Assembly: GCA_000697455.1 (NCBI GenBank)
Contig: JNET01028672.1
Coordinates: forward strand, 1 to 21,729
Direction of reading: 5' to 3'
Origin: Basidiobolus heterosporus B8920
Taxonomy: Eukaryota; Basidiobolomycota; Basidiobolomycetes; Basidiobolales; Basidiobolaceae
Length of the DNA: 21,729 nt
The notes under the pieces were generated by a model. It was given only the letters and a program-made list of their open reading frames with translations, made no database searches and was not told the DNA's origin. Shown here in pieces: positions 1 to 10,900 of the stretch (its first letter is position 1; each line of letters starts with the position of its first letter). Both the position numbers and the translations under genes were made by a program.

Positions 1-1830
1 TTCCTCGGTGGAGAACGTGCCACTGGCCAGGATGTCAGAAGTCAGAATGGTAATTACTAGTCAATTTCTACATATTTCCTCTTCCCCAACCAGAGCTTCC
101 TTGTTAAACCTCTTCATTTCCTAATATCTTCAATTGTCAAGTGGGTCATTGATCTATTTTCATATTCTGATGGTTTCTTAATAATTTAGTTTTGGCTGCT
201 TCATCTATTGCTAACATCGTGAAGAGCTCTTTGGGTCCTGTTGGTTTGGATAAAATGATGGTCGATGACATTGGTGTAAGTACTCACACAGTTCTCTAAA
301 ACACCATATCCTAGTTACTTAGTTTCTTTTCAGGATGTTACCATCACTAACGATGGCGCCACCATTCTCGGTCTCTTGGAAGTTGAACATCCTGCCGGTC
401 GTGTTTTAGTCGAACTCGCCCAACAACAAGATAAAGAAGTTGGAGATGGTACTACTTCAGTTGTTATCATCGCTGCTGAACTCTTAAAACGTGCCAATGA
501 GCTCGTCAAAAACAAAATTCATCCCACCGTTATTATCTCCGGTTATCGTCAAGCTTGTAAGGAAGCTTGCAAATTCATTGCTGATAGAATGACCAGCAAG
601 GTCGATTCTCTTGGTCGTGAATGTTTAATGAACGTTGCCAAAACCAGTATGTCTAGTAAGATTATTGGTACCGATGACGAATTCTTTGCCAACATGGTTG
701 TTGATTCCATGCTTGCTGTTAAAAATGTCAATGCCAGAGGTGAAGCCAAGTACCCTGTTAAGGCTGTCAACATTCTCAAAGCTCACGGTAAAGGTGTTAA
801 GGAGAGTATCCTCGTTGATGGATATGCCCTTAACTGTACTGTTGCATCCTCTGCCATGAAAACTCGTATCACTGGCGCTAAGATTGCTTGTTTGGATATC
901 AATCTCCAAAAGGCTCGTATGCACCTTGGTGTTAATATCTTGGTTGATGACCCAGACAAGTTGGAAGATATCCGTAAGAGAGAAATCGGAATCACTACTG
1001 ATAGAATTAAGAAAATCTTAGATACTGGTGCTAACGTTGTCTTGACCACCAAGGGTATTGATGATCTCTGCCTCAAATGTTTCGTTGAGGCTGGTGCCAT
1101 GGCCGTTAGAAGAGTCACCAAGGAAGATATGAGAAGAATTGCCAAAGCTACTGGCGCTACTATGATCTCCAGTCTTGCTAATTTAGACGGTGAAGAATCC
1201 TTCGAAGAAAGCTATCTCGGTTATGCTGAGCAGGTTGTTCAAGAGCGCATTTCTGACGACGAGTGCATCTTGATTAAGGGAACCAAAGCCCAAAAATCAG
1301 CCTCTCTTATTCTTCGTGGTGCCAACGACTACATGCTTGACGAGATGGAGCGTTCTCTTCACGATTCTATGTGCGTTGTCAAGCGTACCCTCGAATCCAA
1401 CGTAGTTGTCCCAGGTGGCGGTGCCGTCGAGTCTGCTTTAAATATCCATCTTGAAAACTTCGCCACATCACTTGGCTCCCGTGAACAACTTGCGATTAAT
1501 GAATTTGCCAATGCCCTTCTTGTCATCCCCAAAACACTCTCAGTCAATGCTGCCCAAGACTCTACAGAGCTTGTTGCTAGATTACGCTCCATCCACAACG
1601 AATCTCAGACTACTGATGATGAAGAGAAGAAGTTGTTGAAGTGGTATGGACTTGATTTGATCAAGGGTGAGATTCGTGATAGCTTGCTCGCCGGTGTCTT
1701 GGAACCAGCCATGTCCAAGATCAAGTCACTTAAATCAGCTACTGAAGCAGCCATCTCCATCCTCCGTATCGATGATATGATCAAAGTTATCCCTGAACAA
1801 AAGGAACAAAGTGACCCTCACGGTCATTAG
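1..1830 (+). CDS. CCT1: T-complex protein 1 subunit alpha (CCT1), 5'-truncated by window edge
   Basis: Alpha subunit of the cytosolic group II chaperonin CCT/TRiC, the ATP-driven double ring that folds actin, tubulin and other proteins. Three exons are visible: 1-49, 190-275 and 334-1830. The introns at 50-189 (gtaatt...tag) and 276-333 (gtaagt...cag) restore one frame of 543 codons ending at TAG. Exon 1 reads [16 protein letters not shown], which aligns with the family N-terminus a few residues after the start Met, so only about 5-8 codons lie outside the window. Visible family signatures include [19 protein letters not shown], the nucleotide-binding GDGTTS loop, [10 protein letters not shown], the apical LRGAND segment, VVPGGGAVE and NAAQDST. 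The C-terminus is short (ends DPHGH) compared with the longer animal tail. The downstream neighbour is convergent. Identity is very secure; only the start is missing. Confidence 0.97.
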
Positions 1831-2386
1831 TTCTGTCGAAGATTTTGATTTATTTATATCATTTTATAGATACTTGTACTTCTTTCTTATCCGATTATTT
1901 CTCCATTTCAATATAAATTTGAAGAAATTCAAAAGCTCATGACGATTTAGGACGTGTTTCTTGGAGGCTAAACCATTCCACATAATATCGCAATAAATTC
2001 CATTAATATTGCTATCGAAGAGAAAATATCTATCCATCCCATAATGCCTATGGCAGCTAATGTGGTTATAAATTGGAGTCCTCGAGTGTTGGATCAGGTA
2101 TCTACTACGTTGTACATAAAGTACATGACCTCTTCGATATCCCATGGAGGCCGTGCGATTCCCGTACAACAGAGTAAATTGGATCTTTTAGAGCAGAGAG
2201 TTTGGATGAGACTTACTCTTTGTGTTCAGAGGGTTCAAACATGAATATAATATCTAACAAAAATCAGAACATTTCTAGAAACACATTTCATTTGAATATC
2301 ATTTCATTTCGTTCCATACAAATTAAGTTTCAATGTATCATTAGGTTGTTTGTAAAGGTGGGTATTTTTTATCAAAGGAATTCAAT
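1831..2386. other. Convergent intergenic spacer, CCT1 3' flank / eIF4E2 3' flank
   Basis: This 556-bp stretch separates two genes that converge on each other and should hold both 3' UTRs. I see no intact gene. It contains one hydrophobic minus-strand reading frame with a single internal TGA, listed separately. The other open frames on either strand lack a convincing start, composition or recognisable domain. Confidence 0.6.
1968..2225 (-). pseudogene. Possible decayed small membrane-protein frame with one internal TGA
   Basis: On the minus strand one frame runs from 2225 to a TAG at 1970-1968 with only one interruption, a TGA at 2096-2094. Before the TGA the frame reads an acidic stretch (PPWDIEEVMYFMYNVVDT). 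After it the frame reads a strongly hydrophobic stretch (LAAIGIMGWIDIFSSIAILM) long enough to span a membrane. There is no good ATG upstream and no consensus intron that would remove the TGA. I recognise no family. It could be a relic of a small membrane protein, a chance frame within the 3' flank of eIF4E2, or a sequencing error turning TGG into TGA. Coding status is doubtful. Confidence 0.2.
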
Positions 2387-3410
2387 TCATTTGTATACAT
2401 CAGTGTTGCGGAAGCTAGAGTTATCTCTGAGCGCATCATTATGAGTTTTGTATTCCATGATGGTATCGGATGGCAGATCAAGTGTCCGCTTCAGGGTATC
2501 ACTAAAGGTGAGCTATTAGAGAGGGAAGAATGTAATATAGTTGGTCTGTTAAGAATTACCGTATCTTCAGATTCACACGTCCTTCATGAGCCGATTTGTT
2601 CCATACAGAGAGAATATCTTCACTATGGCGGATTGACAATACCGCCCCGCATATTTCCGATCCTACTTCAAATTGGTCTCCAATGACCGCCAGTACCAAA
2701 TTCTCCCAATAACGAGAGGCCAATCCTTTCTTGAGTCGAATAATCCACTTTCCTCCATTGATGTTTGCTTCATCCTTATTAAAGCACAAATATGAGTGTA
2801 CAAACAAAAGAGTTGATGGGGCTAGCATAAATACATACCTCCCATACAGGACGAACTCCTTGCTTGAATAAATGATAATCGCTTATGGTTGGTAGTTCAT
2901 GCGGACGACGCAAATGTGAATAAACTGCCCAAAAATCTTCGATCTAAATTCCGTGAACAAACCAGGTCATCAATAAAGTTTCAATCGTGCTCTAAAAGTA
3001 TGTCATTTACCGAAGAAAAAGAGGCAATCTTCTTCATAGCGCTCTCGTAATTAGTGATTTTTTGACCTGGTTGGCGATGCATAAACCAGAAAACCCAAGT
3101 GAAATGCAAAGGATGGATGCCTGTAGTGGTACTAGATGATGTAGGACTTTGAGGTGTTACATGTGTGTTGAGGTTATTGACTGTTAGGCCTGCCACCGAG
3201 GTACTTGTACTAGAACTCGAACGCTGTAATTGCTTCAATTTGCTACCACTGTGATGACTACCACTGGCGGAAGAGATGTTTGTGAGGGAGTGAGTGCTGC
3301 TACTTCTACTTGGTCTAAGAAAGGAGCTAACGTTAGAAATGGTCGAAATAAGTGTGTCTTTCCTTTGATGCTTACGGTTTACGGATGTTACTCAAGACAG
3401 CCGATTCCAT
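2387..3410 (-). CDS. EIF4E2: eIF4E2 / 4EHP-class mRNA cap-binding protein, five exons
   Basis: Class II eIF4E homologue. 4EHP binds the m7G cap but is a poor eIF4G partner, and in animals it represses translation. Exons are 3410-3376, 3326-3011, 2943-2839, 2774-2560 and 2501-2387, giving 786 nt and 261 aa ending in TGA. All four introns (49-67 nt; donors gtaagc, gtaaat, gtatgt, gtaatt) agree in phase. The start is the ATG at 3410, in context CCCATGG. Residues 1-80 are Ser/Thr-rich and probably disordered. The fold begins near HPLHFTWVFWFMHRQPG (83-99). The first cap-stacking position is Tyr105 rather than Trp, the class II hallmark. The second is Trp151 in VWEDEAN, followed by NGGKWIIRLKKGLASRYWEN, EICGAVLS and DTIMEYKTH. 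The gene is divergent from RPL22 and convergent with CCT1. Identity is very secure; the tiny first exon is inferred from phase and context. Confidence 0.93.
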
Positions 3411-3993
3411 GGGTATTGAAAGAATTTGAAACAAACAAATTAAACAAGAAAAGAGCAGAAGATACACCAAGAGTCAAAGGACGGAATAGAATATATCTAA
3501 TATATTACACAATAGTAAGAATATAGACACTAGAGTAAAAACAACCCAAAATATTTGTAGAGTCTGAGTATACTTTGAAAACAAGTCTAGTATCCTAAAA
3601 AGGGGCTGGTTTGTACTTTGTATGCTCACAAGTAATACGTGGGTTTTTGTTGGGGAGGAGAGGACCCAGTCTGCGATAATTCGATATTGGAAAAAAATCC
3701 AGTTCAAAGAATTTGATGGAGGACGCGAGGTCTCGAGGTCTCGAGGAATGTATAAGAATGTGTAAGAAAGTATTGATGCTCCAGTATATTTATGAATATG
3801 ACTAAATTTATGTTATTTAACGAACTCTTGTCGCAACATCTTAATGTCCATCTACAGAGTTAAAAAAAATACATCAAGTGTTGTAGCCAATCATTTATTT
3901 TCCTAAGCCAAGGTTCAAGAATAAATTGGATATCAATTCGACCGCAGGTTCTTCCTCTCTTCCCTACAGTTGGTGTTTCTCAAAACTTTAGTC
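3411..3993. promoter_or_regulatory. Divergent intergenic region between eIF4E2 (-) and RPL22 (+)
   Basis: This 583-bp segment lies between two divergently transcribed start codons, so it should hold both promoters and 5' UTRs. It is AT-rich, with a TATA-like gtatattta near 3785. Immediately before the RPL22 ATG there is a pyrimidine-rich run (about 3950-3969, ttcttcctctcttccctacag). That run could be the initiator or pyrimidine tract common in ribosomal-protein genes, or the 3' end of a 5'-UTR intron; I could not pair it with a convincing donor. A small tandem repeat at 3726-3746 is listed separately. No further gene is supported. Confidence 0.6.
3726..3746. repeat. 8-bp tandem repeat (cgaggtct) in the divergent promoter
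   Basis: The unit cgaggtct occurs twice head to tail, followed by a partial third copy cgagg. The overlapping tctcgag/ctcgag core is self-complementary, so the site reads similarly on both strands. It lies about 250 bp upstream of the RPL22 start codon. It could be a factor-binding cluster or simple sequence noise. Confidence 0.6.
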
Positions 3994-4371
3994 ATGCCCG
4001 TTACTAAGCAAACCAAGGCCAAGAAGGTTACCTACAAGTTCACTTTGGACTGCTCTGGTCCTGCTAATGACAAGATTTTTGATGCCGCTGCTTTCGAGAA
4101 ATTCCTTCACGATCGCATCAAGGTCCAAGGCCGTACCAACAACCTTGGTGACATCGTTTCCATCAAACGTGGCGATGATGCCAAGATCACTGTTGTCTCC
4201 ACTCAAGCTTTCTCCAAGCGTTACCTCAAGTATCTTACCAAGAAGTTCTTGAAGAAGCATCAACTTCGTGACTGGCTTCGCGTTATTGCTACCAACAAAA
4301 CTACCTATGAGCTCAGATACTTCAACATCGCCAACCAAGACGATGAGGAAGAAGAATCTGATGAGGAATAA
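3994..4371 (+). CDS. RPL22: 60S ribosomal protein L22 (eL22)
   Basis: Eukaryote-specific protein of the large ribosomal subunit. A single exon of 125 codons plus TAA. I chose the ATG at 3994: it yields [11 protein letters not shown], matching the short basic N-terminus of the family, while the frame upstream has no other ATG. Visible signatures are [10 protein letters not shown] (about residues 14-23), [15 protein letters not shown], the near-invariant [16 protein letters not shown] and LRDWLRV blocks, YELRYFNIA, and the acidic C-terminal tail [10 protein letters not shown]. Length matches the family. Codon choice is enriched in C-ending codons (AAG, ATC, ACC, TTC), as in CCT1, which suggests high expression. 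The gene is divergent from eIF4E2 and convergent with SMG1. A consensus-like donor lies 18 nt after the stop codon. Confidence 0.98.
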   Translation: MPVTKQTKAKKVTYKFTLDCSGPANDKIFDAAAFEKFLHDRIKVQGRTNNLGDIVSIKRGDDAKITVVSTQAFSKRYLKYLTKKFLKKHQLRDWLRVIATNKTTYELRYFNIANQDDEEEESDEE

Positions 4372-4962
4372 GCTCCTTACACACCAACGTAAGTACTTAC
4401 CTTTGATGTATCATGTCTAATGTAACCATGAAAAAATAAAGTCGCGATTTTTAAGTGATGGGTGAGATGAGAACGAAGCCCTCCTTATATCAAAAGGAAA
4501 ATCACAATCTCCACTAAGGCAAGGTAAACTTGGCCTGAATTGTTTTTTGTATTCGATGGATGGGTGTGCAGATCGTTGAGGATAACAGCCGTAGAAAGTA
4601 GTGCTACTTAAAGGAGTGTGTACAGTCTACCTCGGAGCTGGATTGTTTCATCAATGGAGATATTGATGACTGCATCTGCTTAATGGATTGAAAAATCGAA
4701 TCGACCTTACTACGGACGTTGGTGTTTCTGTTGATGAAAGAACATGTACGAATAATTCATAAAGTTTATTTGATATGCTTTATCACACAAGCAAGGCAAG
4801 TGTTTGAGCCGGGCCTACCACACATAGGATGAGCCCTACCATAAACTAGAAGTCGTCTCACAAGGTTGTGGTAGCTTCATGTTGAGTACCAGATAGTCCC
4901 ACCATTGGGGAAACCTGGTTTGCGGAGAAATTTTGCGTGCTCTTCGTATGGCCTCCACCGAA
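4372..4962. other. Convergent spacer between RPL22 (+) and SMG1 (-)
   Basis: About 590 bp containing the 3' flanks of two converging genes. It holds the RPL22 AATAAA signal and a 12-bp perfect palindrome at 4389-4400. I looked for tRNA B-box-like sequence and C/D snoRNA boxes; tgatga-like words occur around 4670-4735, but no paired box arrangement could be supported. No further gene is visible. Confidence 0.5.
4435..4440 (+). terminator. Probable polyadenylation signal of RPL22
   Basis: A canonical AATAAA hexamer lies 64 nt after the RPL22 stop codon, within gaaaaaataaagtcg. Position and orientation suit a short ribosomal-protein 3' UTR. The cleavage site itself cannot be seen. Confidence 0.6.
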
Positions 4963-7900
4963 CTAAATCCATGCAGTCCATCCCTCATACATTACACACA
5001 AATTATCGGTGGAAGTGGCTTGTTCGTATATATAATCTACTTGTTCTTCCACGGTCATAGGGGCGCCCTTATCACCATCGAGGCCACTCAATTTTCTTCT
5101 GATTCGGTCAATTACGTTCATAGCATAATTTTGTCGGTTTCGAGCTACCAAGTAGTTGTTAGTCTTCATACAAGTCATCGATAGTAATACTAATGATAAT
5201 GCTAGTGTACCGTCTATGTCTTCGTTTTCAACCAGACCGGAGGTTCTGTTAGTGGAGGATTTGTTGTCGACCTCCTTAAAGTCTTCATCCCATTCATCAA
5301 TACCTGAGCCCGCATCTTCATCCAAAATCCGATATATCTCTGGCTCGTCACGATCTTCACATAGCGCATACAAACAAACAAATAGTTTCTTCAAAGCAAG
5401 CTCTGCATCGGTTTTCTAATTGAAAATGGCTCAGTCAATATGATATGAGATAAATGATAATAACTCTTCTTTCTCACTCTTTCCATTATATTCCTAATAT
5501 TGTCGTTGAGCTCACTGAGTTTCATTTGATTCTCATTATGTTCGTTACCGAACAATGCTTCAAGCGCTTCGAACAGAGTATCGAAGTAATAAGAGAAATC
5601 TGAATAGACGATCATAAATGCCTAAAAAGAAACAGACCATTAGAACACAAGTAGTGACTCAAAAACAGAGCAATATCTATACCTTAAAACGTTGGTGTAT
5701 CGCTCGCACCTCAGGTTTCTTGTTGGTTTGGTTATAGAGAACCTTTACCAAGCCTGATATTTCATTGAGGATTTCCTCCATAGAAGTGTATAGCCATCCA
5801 ATATCTCCCATAAGTTTGTGCATGTTTTCCTGAACGTTATTCAGCTATATTTGAAGCGAAAGTAACCCGAAATTAGCAACAGTCAGAACATGTACATTTA
5901 ATAGAGTTTACCTTCAAGTCTTGCATCTTGACGACAACATCCTCTAGTATGTGTAGAGAAGAAGGCTCTTCACTATATCAAGAAATCAAATAAGCATAAC
6001 GACCCACGAATCCAGATAGAAATATACTCACCGTTCAGCTTTCATTTGTGTCTGACATGTCTTTAAAATCTCCAAGATCTTGAGTTCATCAGAATTGCTT
6101 CCTTGAATGGCACGCATGTTTTCAAATTTTAACATCAGGTCAAAGGATTGTCCTATAGCTTGAATCTAATTCTAGGGTATTAGTCATGGATACAAAACAA
6201 TGGTTAGTGAGTATAGATAGATACCATGTTATATTTTGTTTCTAGTAAGTTTCTTTCATGGCGAACGGTCTGCAATAAAGATTCAGAAACGTTTAACGAC
6301 AAATTTGACCAGGTTGCATTGGTAAGCTTCGTCTCTATTTCCTGGAGTGAGTGTGCTAATTCTTCCACAGTAGTCCTTAGACTTTGTAGTTCGGCCGTAT
6401 CTTGAATTAAATCCGCAACAACCTACGAAACGTATTAATACACATTCATACAGGTCGTTCAATATCAGGGAGCTTACCTTAACATCATTGACACCGGAGA
6501 TATATGGCTTGTTAAGCCATTGGAATTTTGCAAAGTAAAAGGTTTGGAATGAGAATGTGCGATCCAAAAGCTGTTTACGATGAGTGATCTAAACACAACA
6601 ATAGTGAGTATCACATCAGCACAAGTGAACTAATGCCTAGTATCTTACCACATGTAATTTATGCTCTTTGAATGTTTCAAAAATATACTGGTTGATAATG
6701 GCTCTTTCTGCATGGATATCGGGCAGCGTGCACACGCCAGTACTGACAAAATGTTTGACTAAATTCTTATTGGCATTCTCATTGTCTACGATATTTTTCA
6801 TTGATGCTTCGAGTGTTCTCATAATTGCTCCTATTGCATTCTTACAAATTTGAGCCATTGTTCTGTTGTGAGCTTCAAGCAAAATGTTGCGTCTAATGAG
6901 AGTCATAGTCTTGAAGATATCCTCTGTCGTGTGCTTATTCTTAAAGACTTCGGAGACGCATATCGGAGGAATCAAAGCAAAATCCACATCGTCATGGTAC
7001 TGAGTAAACATGCGAACTGAGCTGAAAATTTGGGAAAGTAGCTGCATAGAAGTGTAAGTGATTTGATTGAATAGCCTTGTATGCGGTTCACTTACTTGTA
7101 GTTTATACTTGAATATCCGTGCTTTATAGTCCGAGGAAACGGTTTGCTGTCATATCCAATTAGTACATTTGATATAGAAATGATCTTGACTATACTAACT
7201 ACCTCATCCACTTCCACCCACGGTAGGACTTCGTTAAAGTTCTTTTCGAAGTTACGAACTCCATCAGCCACCTCAACGTCACCAACGCGATCTAGCATAT
7301 CAAGATACCTGACGTTCTACTCAACAAGGAAGTATTATTATCTGATTCATGCCAACAAAAGTGGCCGAAAGCTTACTATTTCATGAGATAATCCAAGTTC
7401 CTCTGGCGACGTAGCGTCCATTATCTCATTAAGGGATGACTCGAGGCTAGTAAAGATCTTAGGTGAATGAAGATGTAATGAGAATATCTGAGGAATTATG
7501 GTTTCTAATAGATTTGTTTCGAAACTAAAGACCACTTGAGGTAATTTAGTGAGCCTCGCGACTGACTCGCCTAATTGCTTGAGAGTATCGTCAATTTCGG
7601 TGTGGTCTAGTGAAAAGGATTAAATTAGTAACCCTTCATGGAATAAATCCAGCGATGATATTTGGTTACCTCGGAGAATTTCAACCAGCTGTCTAAGAAT
7701 ATATGTTAATATATCTGCAGTATCAACATCTTTCACCAACTCGGTGTCCGGAAGACATTTGGATCTAATTCCAAACTTTTGTTGTACTACTGCCAAAATG
7801 TCAACGTCAACATCATTGGTATAATTCTCGAATAGTTGGTACAATTCAACAAGTGCTGTCCAAGAAGCCCCTAGTTGAACTCGGTTTAGTTGATCATGTT

Positions 7901-10900
7901 GGTCTTTTCCAACAAATTTAACCTGGTCTCGATTGAGTTGGTTATCTAAGTAGCTGATCAGTTGCCCGTAAACTTGTTGGAGCTTGGTAGTATCTGAAGC
8001 AGCTTGAGACAATAGGTTTTGCCAAGACGTCAGTTTTGAACTAGTGGGGGGCTTTAGCTCCTCGTATCTATCAAGTGCTTCAGTAACACTGCGGTACTCT
8101 ATGTCCGATAGTAAAAGAGGTTCAATGATTTTGCTCCAACGAAGATAGAAATCTTGCTCAAGAATAGAAGCCGGCCCGGCTATATACTCTTTGTAATGCT
8201 CGAGGTGTTCTGAACACTTGATTCTCAAAGCAATTTGCTCTTGGTCCCATTGTTGAAGATTGCTTTCAAGCGTAGACAGTTCGTGTGCCAGTGGGCTATT
8301 GGAATCTAGATTTGAAGTAAATTCGGAGAAGCCTAAAGAACTTTCACTTTCAGAGGGAGAATACGTCTCTTGCTACAAATTTATATTCATATCGTAAGAT
8401 GTTGAAGTAGATACATCCAAGGACACAGCACGTACCTTAAACTTTTCGAAAGCTGCAGTTATATTTTCATGATTAGATTTGCATTCATTGTAGAATTCAC
8501 GGAGAGAAGTCACATATAGCTGTAGGTCCTCATCTGTTGTATCCATCGACCCTTCTGAGGGACCATCCGAAGTTAATCGATAAGGAGTGTGTATATTCTC
8601 AATTGCAGATGTAATACTATCGGCGGTGGTTTCAATTGAAGCTAAAGACTGGGCCAGCTTTTGACGGTGAGTCTCAAGTTCTTCCTTGAACTTGGCTAAA
8701 TAACAAACGCTCAATAATCGACATCATTTTGATGGTCACGAATGAAGACAAACAAACCCATTCTGGATGCTAGTAGACCTAAATTAACGCTAACTTCAAG
8801 AGGACGCTCATCTTTGTCATCTTGCGAATCCTGGCTCCAATCAAGTAAAGGATCGTAAACAAACGCATCCAATAAAGTTAATAGCGTCTTTTGATTTTCC
8901 CTCAAAACTCGAAGACTATGAGAGCCAGCTTGCTTGAAATATCCATCGACGCCGAAGATACCAAGTGCCGCTTGGAAGTTCCGGGTCAATCTGAATGGAA
9001 CTGTCTCTGGAATTCTTAGCCTCTTACCCTTCTCAAAGCAAATATTATAATCGATATGTATAATTTCTCCTTGAACGAAGTCAATCAGAATGTTGTCTAA
9101 ATGTCGATCACCTAATCCGATAATGTATCCAATGACCGACATGACAGCTAGAGATCGTATAAAGGACTTGGATTTTTTATACCAAGCGGAGGAGGTAGAG
9201 CAGGAGGCCCACAGTTCTTTTTCCAATAGAGTGCTTGGTGTTTCAGAAACCAAATCCAAATACACCTTGCGCAAAACCTCAATGGGCCAATTTTTCCGGG
9301 GAAGACTTATGGAAACACCTGCGTCTTTTAGTGCGGCAGCGACCTTTTCGTAAAACACATCATTGGGTTTGGATGGATGAGCCGGGGGAGCCTTGCTATC
9401 TGCTTGTTCTTGAGGCTGCATTATTATATTTGAGGCGGCTTCTCGATACTGCCATTTTCTATAAAGGGTGAACAACGTTGAGGTGTTATCGACCCATTGG
9501 ATCATTCCGGAATGGTTGTCTAGAGGAATAACACCATAGTTTCTTGCTCGAAGAGATCTTCGATTGGATTCGGGGTCCCGCTTGAGAAGTCGGTTTGTAA
9601 TTCTTAAAATTTGCATCATTCTTTCATCCAGGTGGAGATCTTCGAGTCCTTTAAACAGGTACCCGTAGTTTTTGCCATCTGAACCAACAAATACCAATTT
9701 CTTGGGCTTCGTTTTGGTTGGAATAACCAGGATCTCCTCTCTGATAGAATGTATGGTGATCTCTTCCTCACTGGCTGACAAACCAGGGATATGGATGTTG
9801 CTGTCCTTTATCCTAGCAAGGTAGGGACTTACATCGGCCAATTTTAAGGTTTTACCTCTCATGAATTCCTTGGATAATTTCGTTCCAATCTAAATCCCAG
9901 ATGCAAAGGGTGTTAACAATAAAGTAACATCATCCAACAATCTGCTTTGACGTATACCTCTTTGAACTTTTCCCAAGCGTCCTTGATCTTCTTGAGTGGT
10001 TTTGGTATTTTCAGATTTTCAATGGCGTCTTTGATGGGATATTTGAATTTCTCGATAAACCACTCTTCTCTTGGTGTGCATGGAGTACGATCGATCGTCA
10101 CGTCACACAGTTTCTCTAGTGTGATGATTACTGACTGAAAGATTGCAGAATAGCTATCTGATTTGACTTGCTCTTTTTCTGAGGAAGAGTAAACCTTATT
10201 TTGCTCAATCTTTTCAAATTCAATTTTCAATTGTTGCGCCTTTCTGGCCAGTTCAGGTTGAAGGTGTGCGATCTTATCGGACCATAGATCCTCCCAGAGT
10301 ACCGCTATCCTGCGAAATTCCGAAATCATCATGGTAATCTCGTTGACAACTTGGTCGTTGTTTCTGTGTAGGGCTTCGACAATCGCCTTTGATCTACTCT
10401 TCCTTTTCTCGTCTGACGCGGAGAGACTTTCCACGATAGCATGATACGCGACTGCTTGTGGCGAGGCAGCAGCGAGCATACAAAGTATTTTAGTGGTGAA
10501 ATCTTGAACGTATTGATCAGGATGTTGTAAGCCAGCGAATAATTGTGGAACGATCTGATCCCAAGGCCAAGCATTTATCAGACTTTGCTCCTCGAAAACA
10601 TCTTTTAAATGACCACCATATTTGAACAAGATTTTGAGAATACGAAGAGCACATGTTAAACCATCTCGAGATTGACTACGCTTTTCACTCTGAAAAGACA
10701 AAATTGTCAGAAGAAGCTTGAGGAACAATAGACGATATTCTGGAGTACCTCTTGACTAGCACAACTAGAAAGGAATCGGAAATACGCTTGAACAATTATG
10801 CCAAAATCATGCCGAACACTGGCATACCAAGTACCGATCGCATTTTTTATGATTTCCAAATCAGTGTGAGAGAGCGAGTGTTGATACTCATGAAGATGAC

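Noticed and set aside
1864-2169. Minus-strand open frame of 101 codons downstream of eIF4E2
   Set aside because: It begins without a solid start, its composition (many Arg, Asn, His) looks random, and no intron links it to a neighbouring gene.
1968-2225. Mitochondrial insertion using TGA as Trp
   Set aside because: The peptide matches no mitochondrial protein I recognise, and base composition does not differ from the flanks.
3230-3526. Plus-strand open frame of 98 codons
   Set aside because: It is antisense to eIF4E2 exons 1 and 2 and runs into the shared promoter; no domain.
4600-4930. tRNA or C/D-box snoRNA in the RPL22-SMG1 spacer
   Set aside because: TGATGA-like words occur, but no matching D box and terminal stem, and no tRNA B box, could be found.
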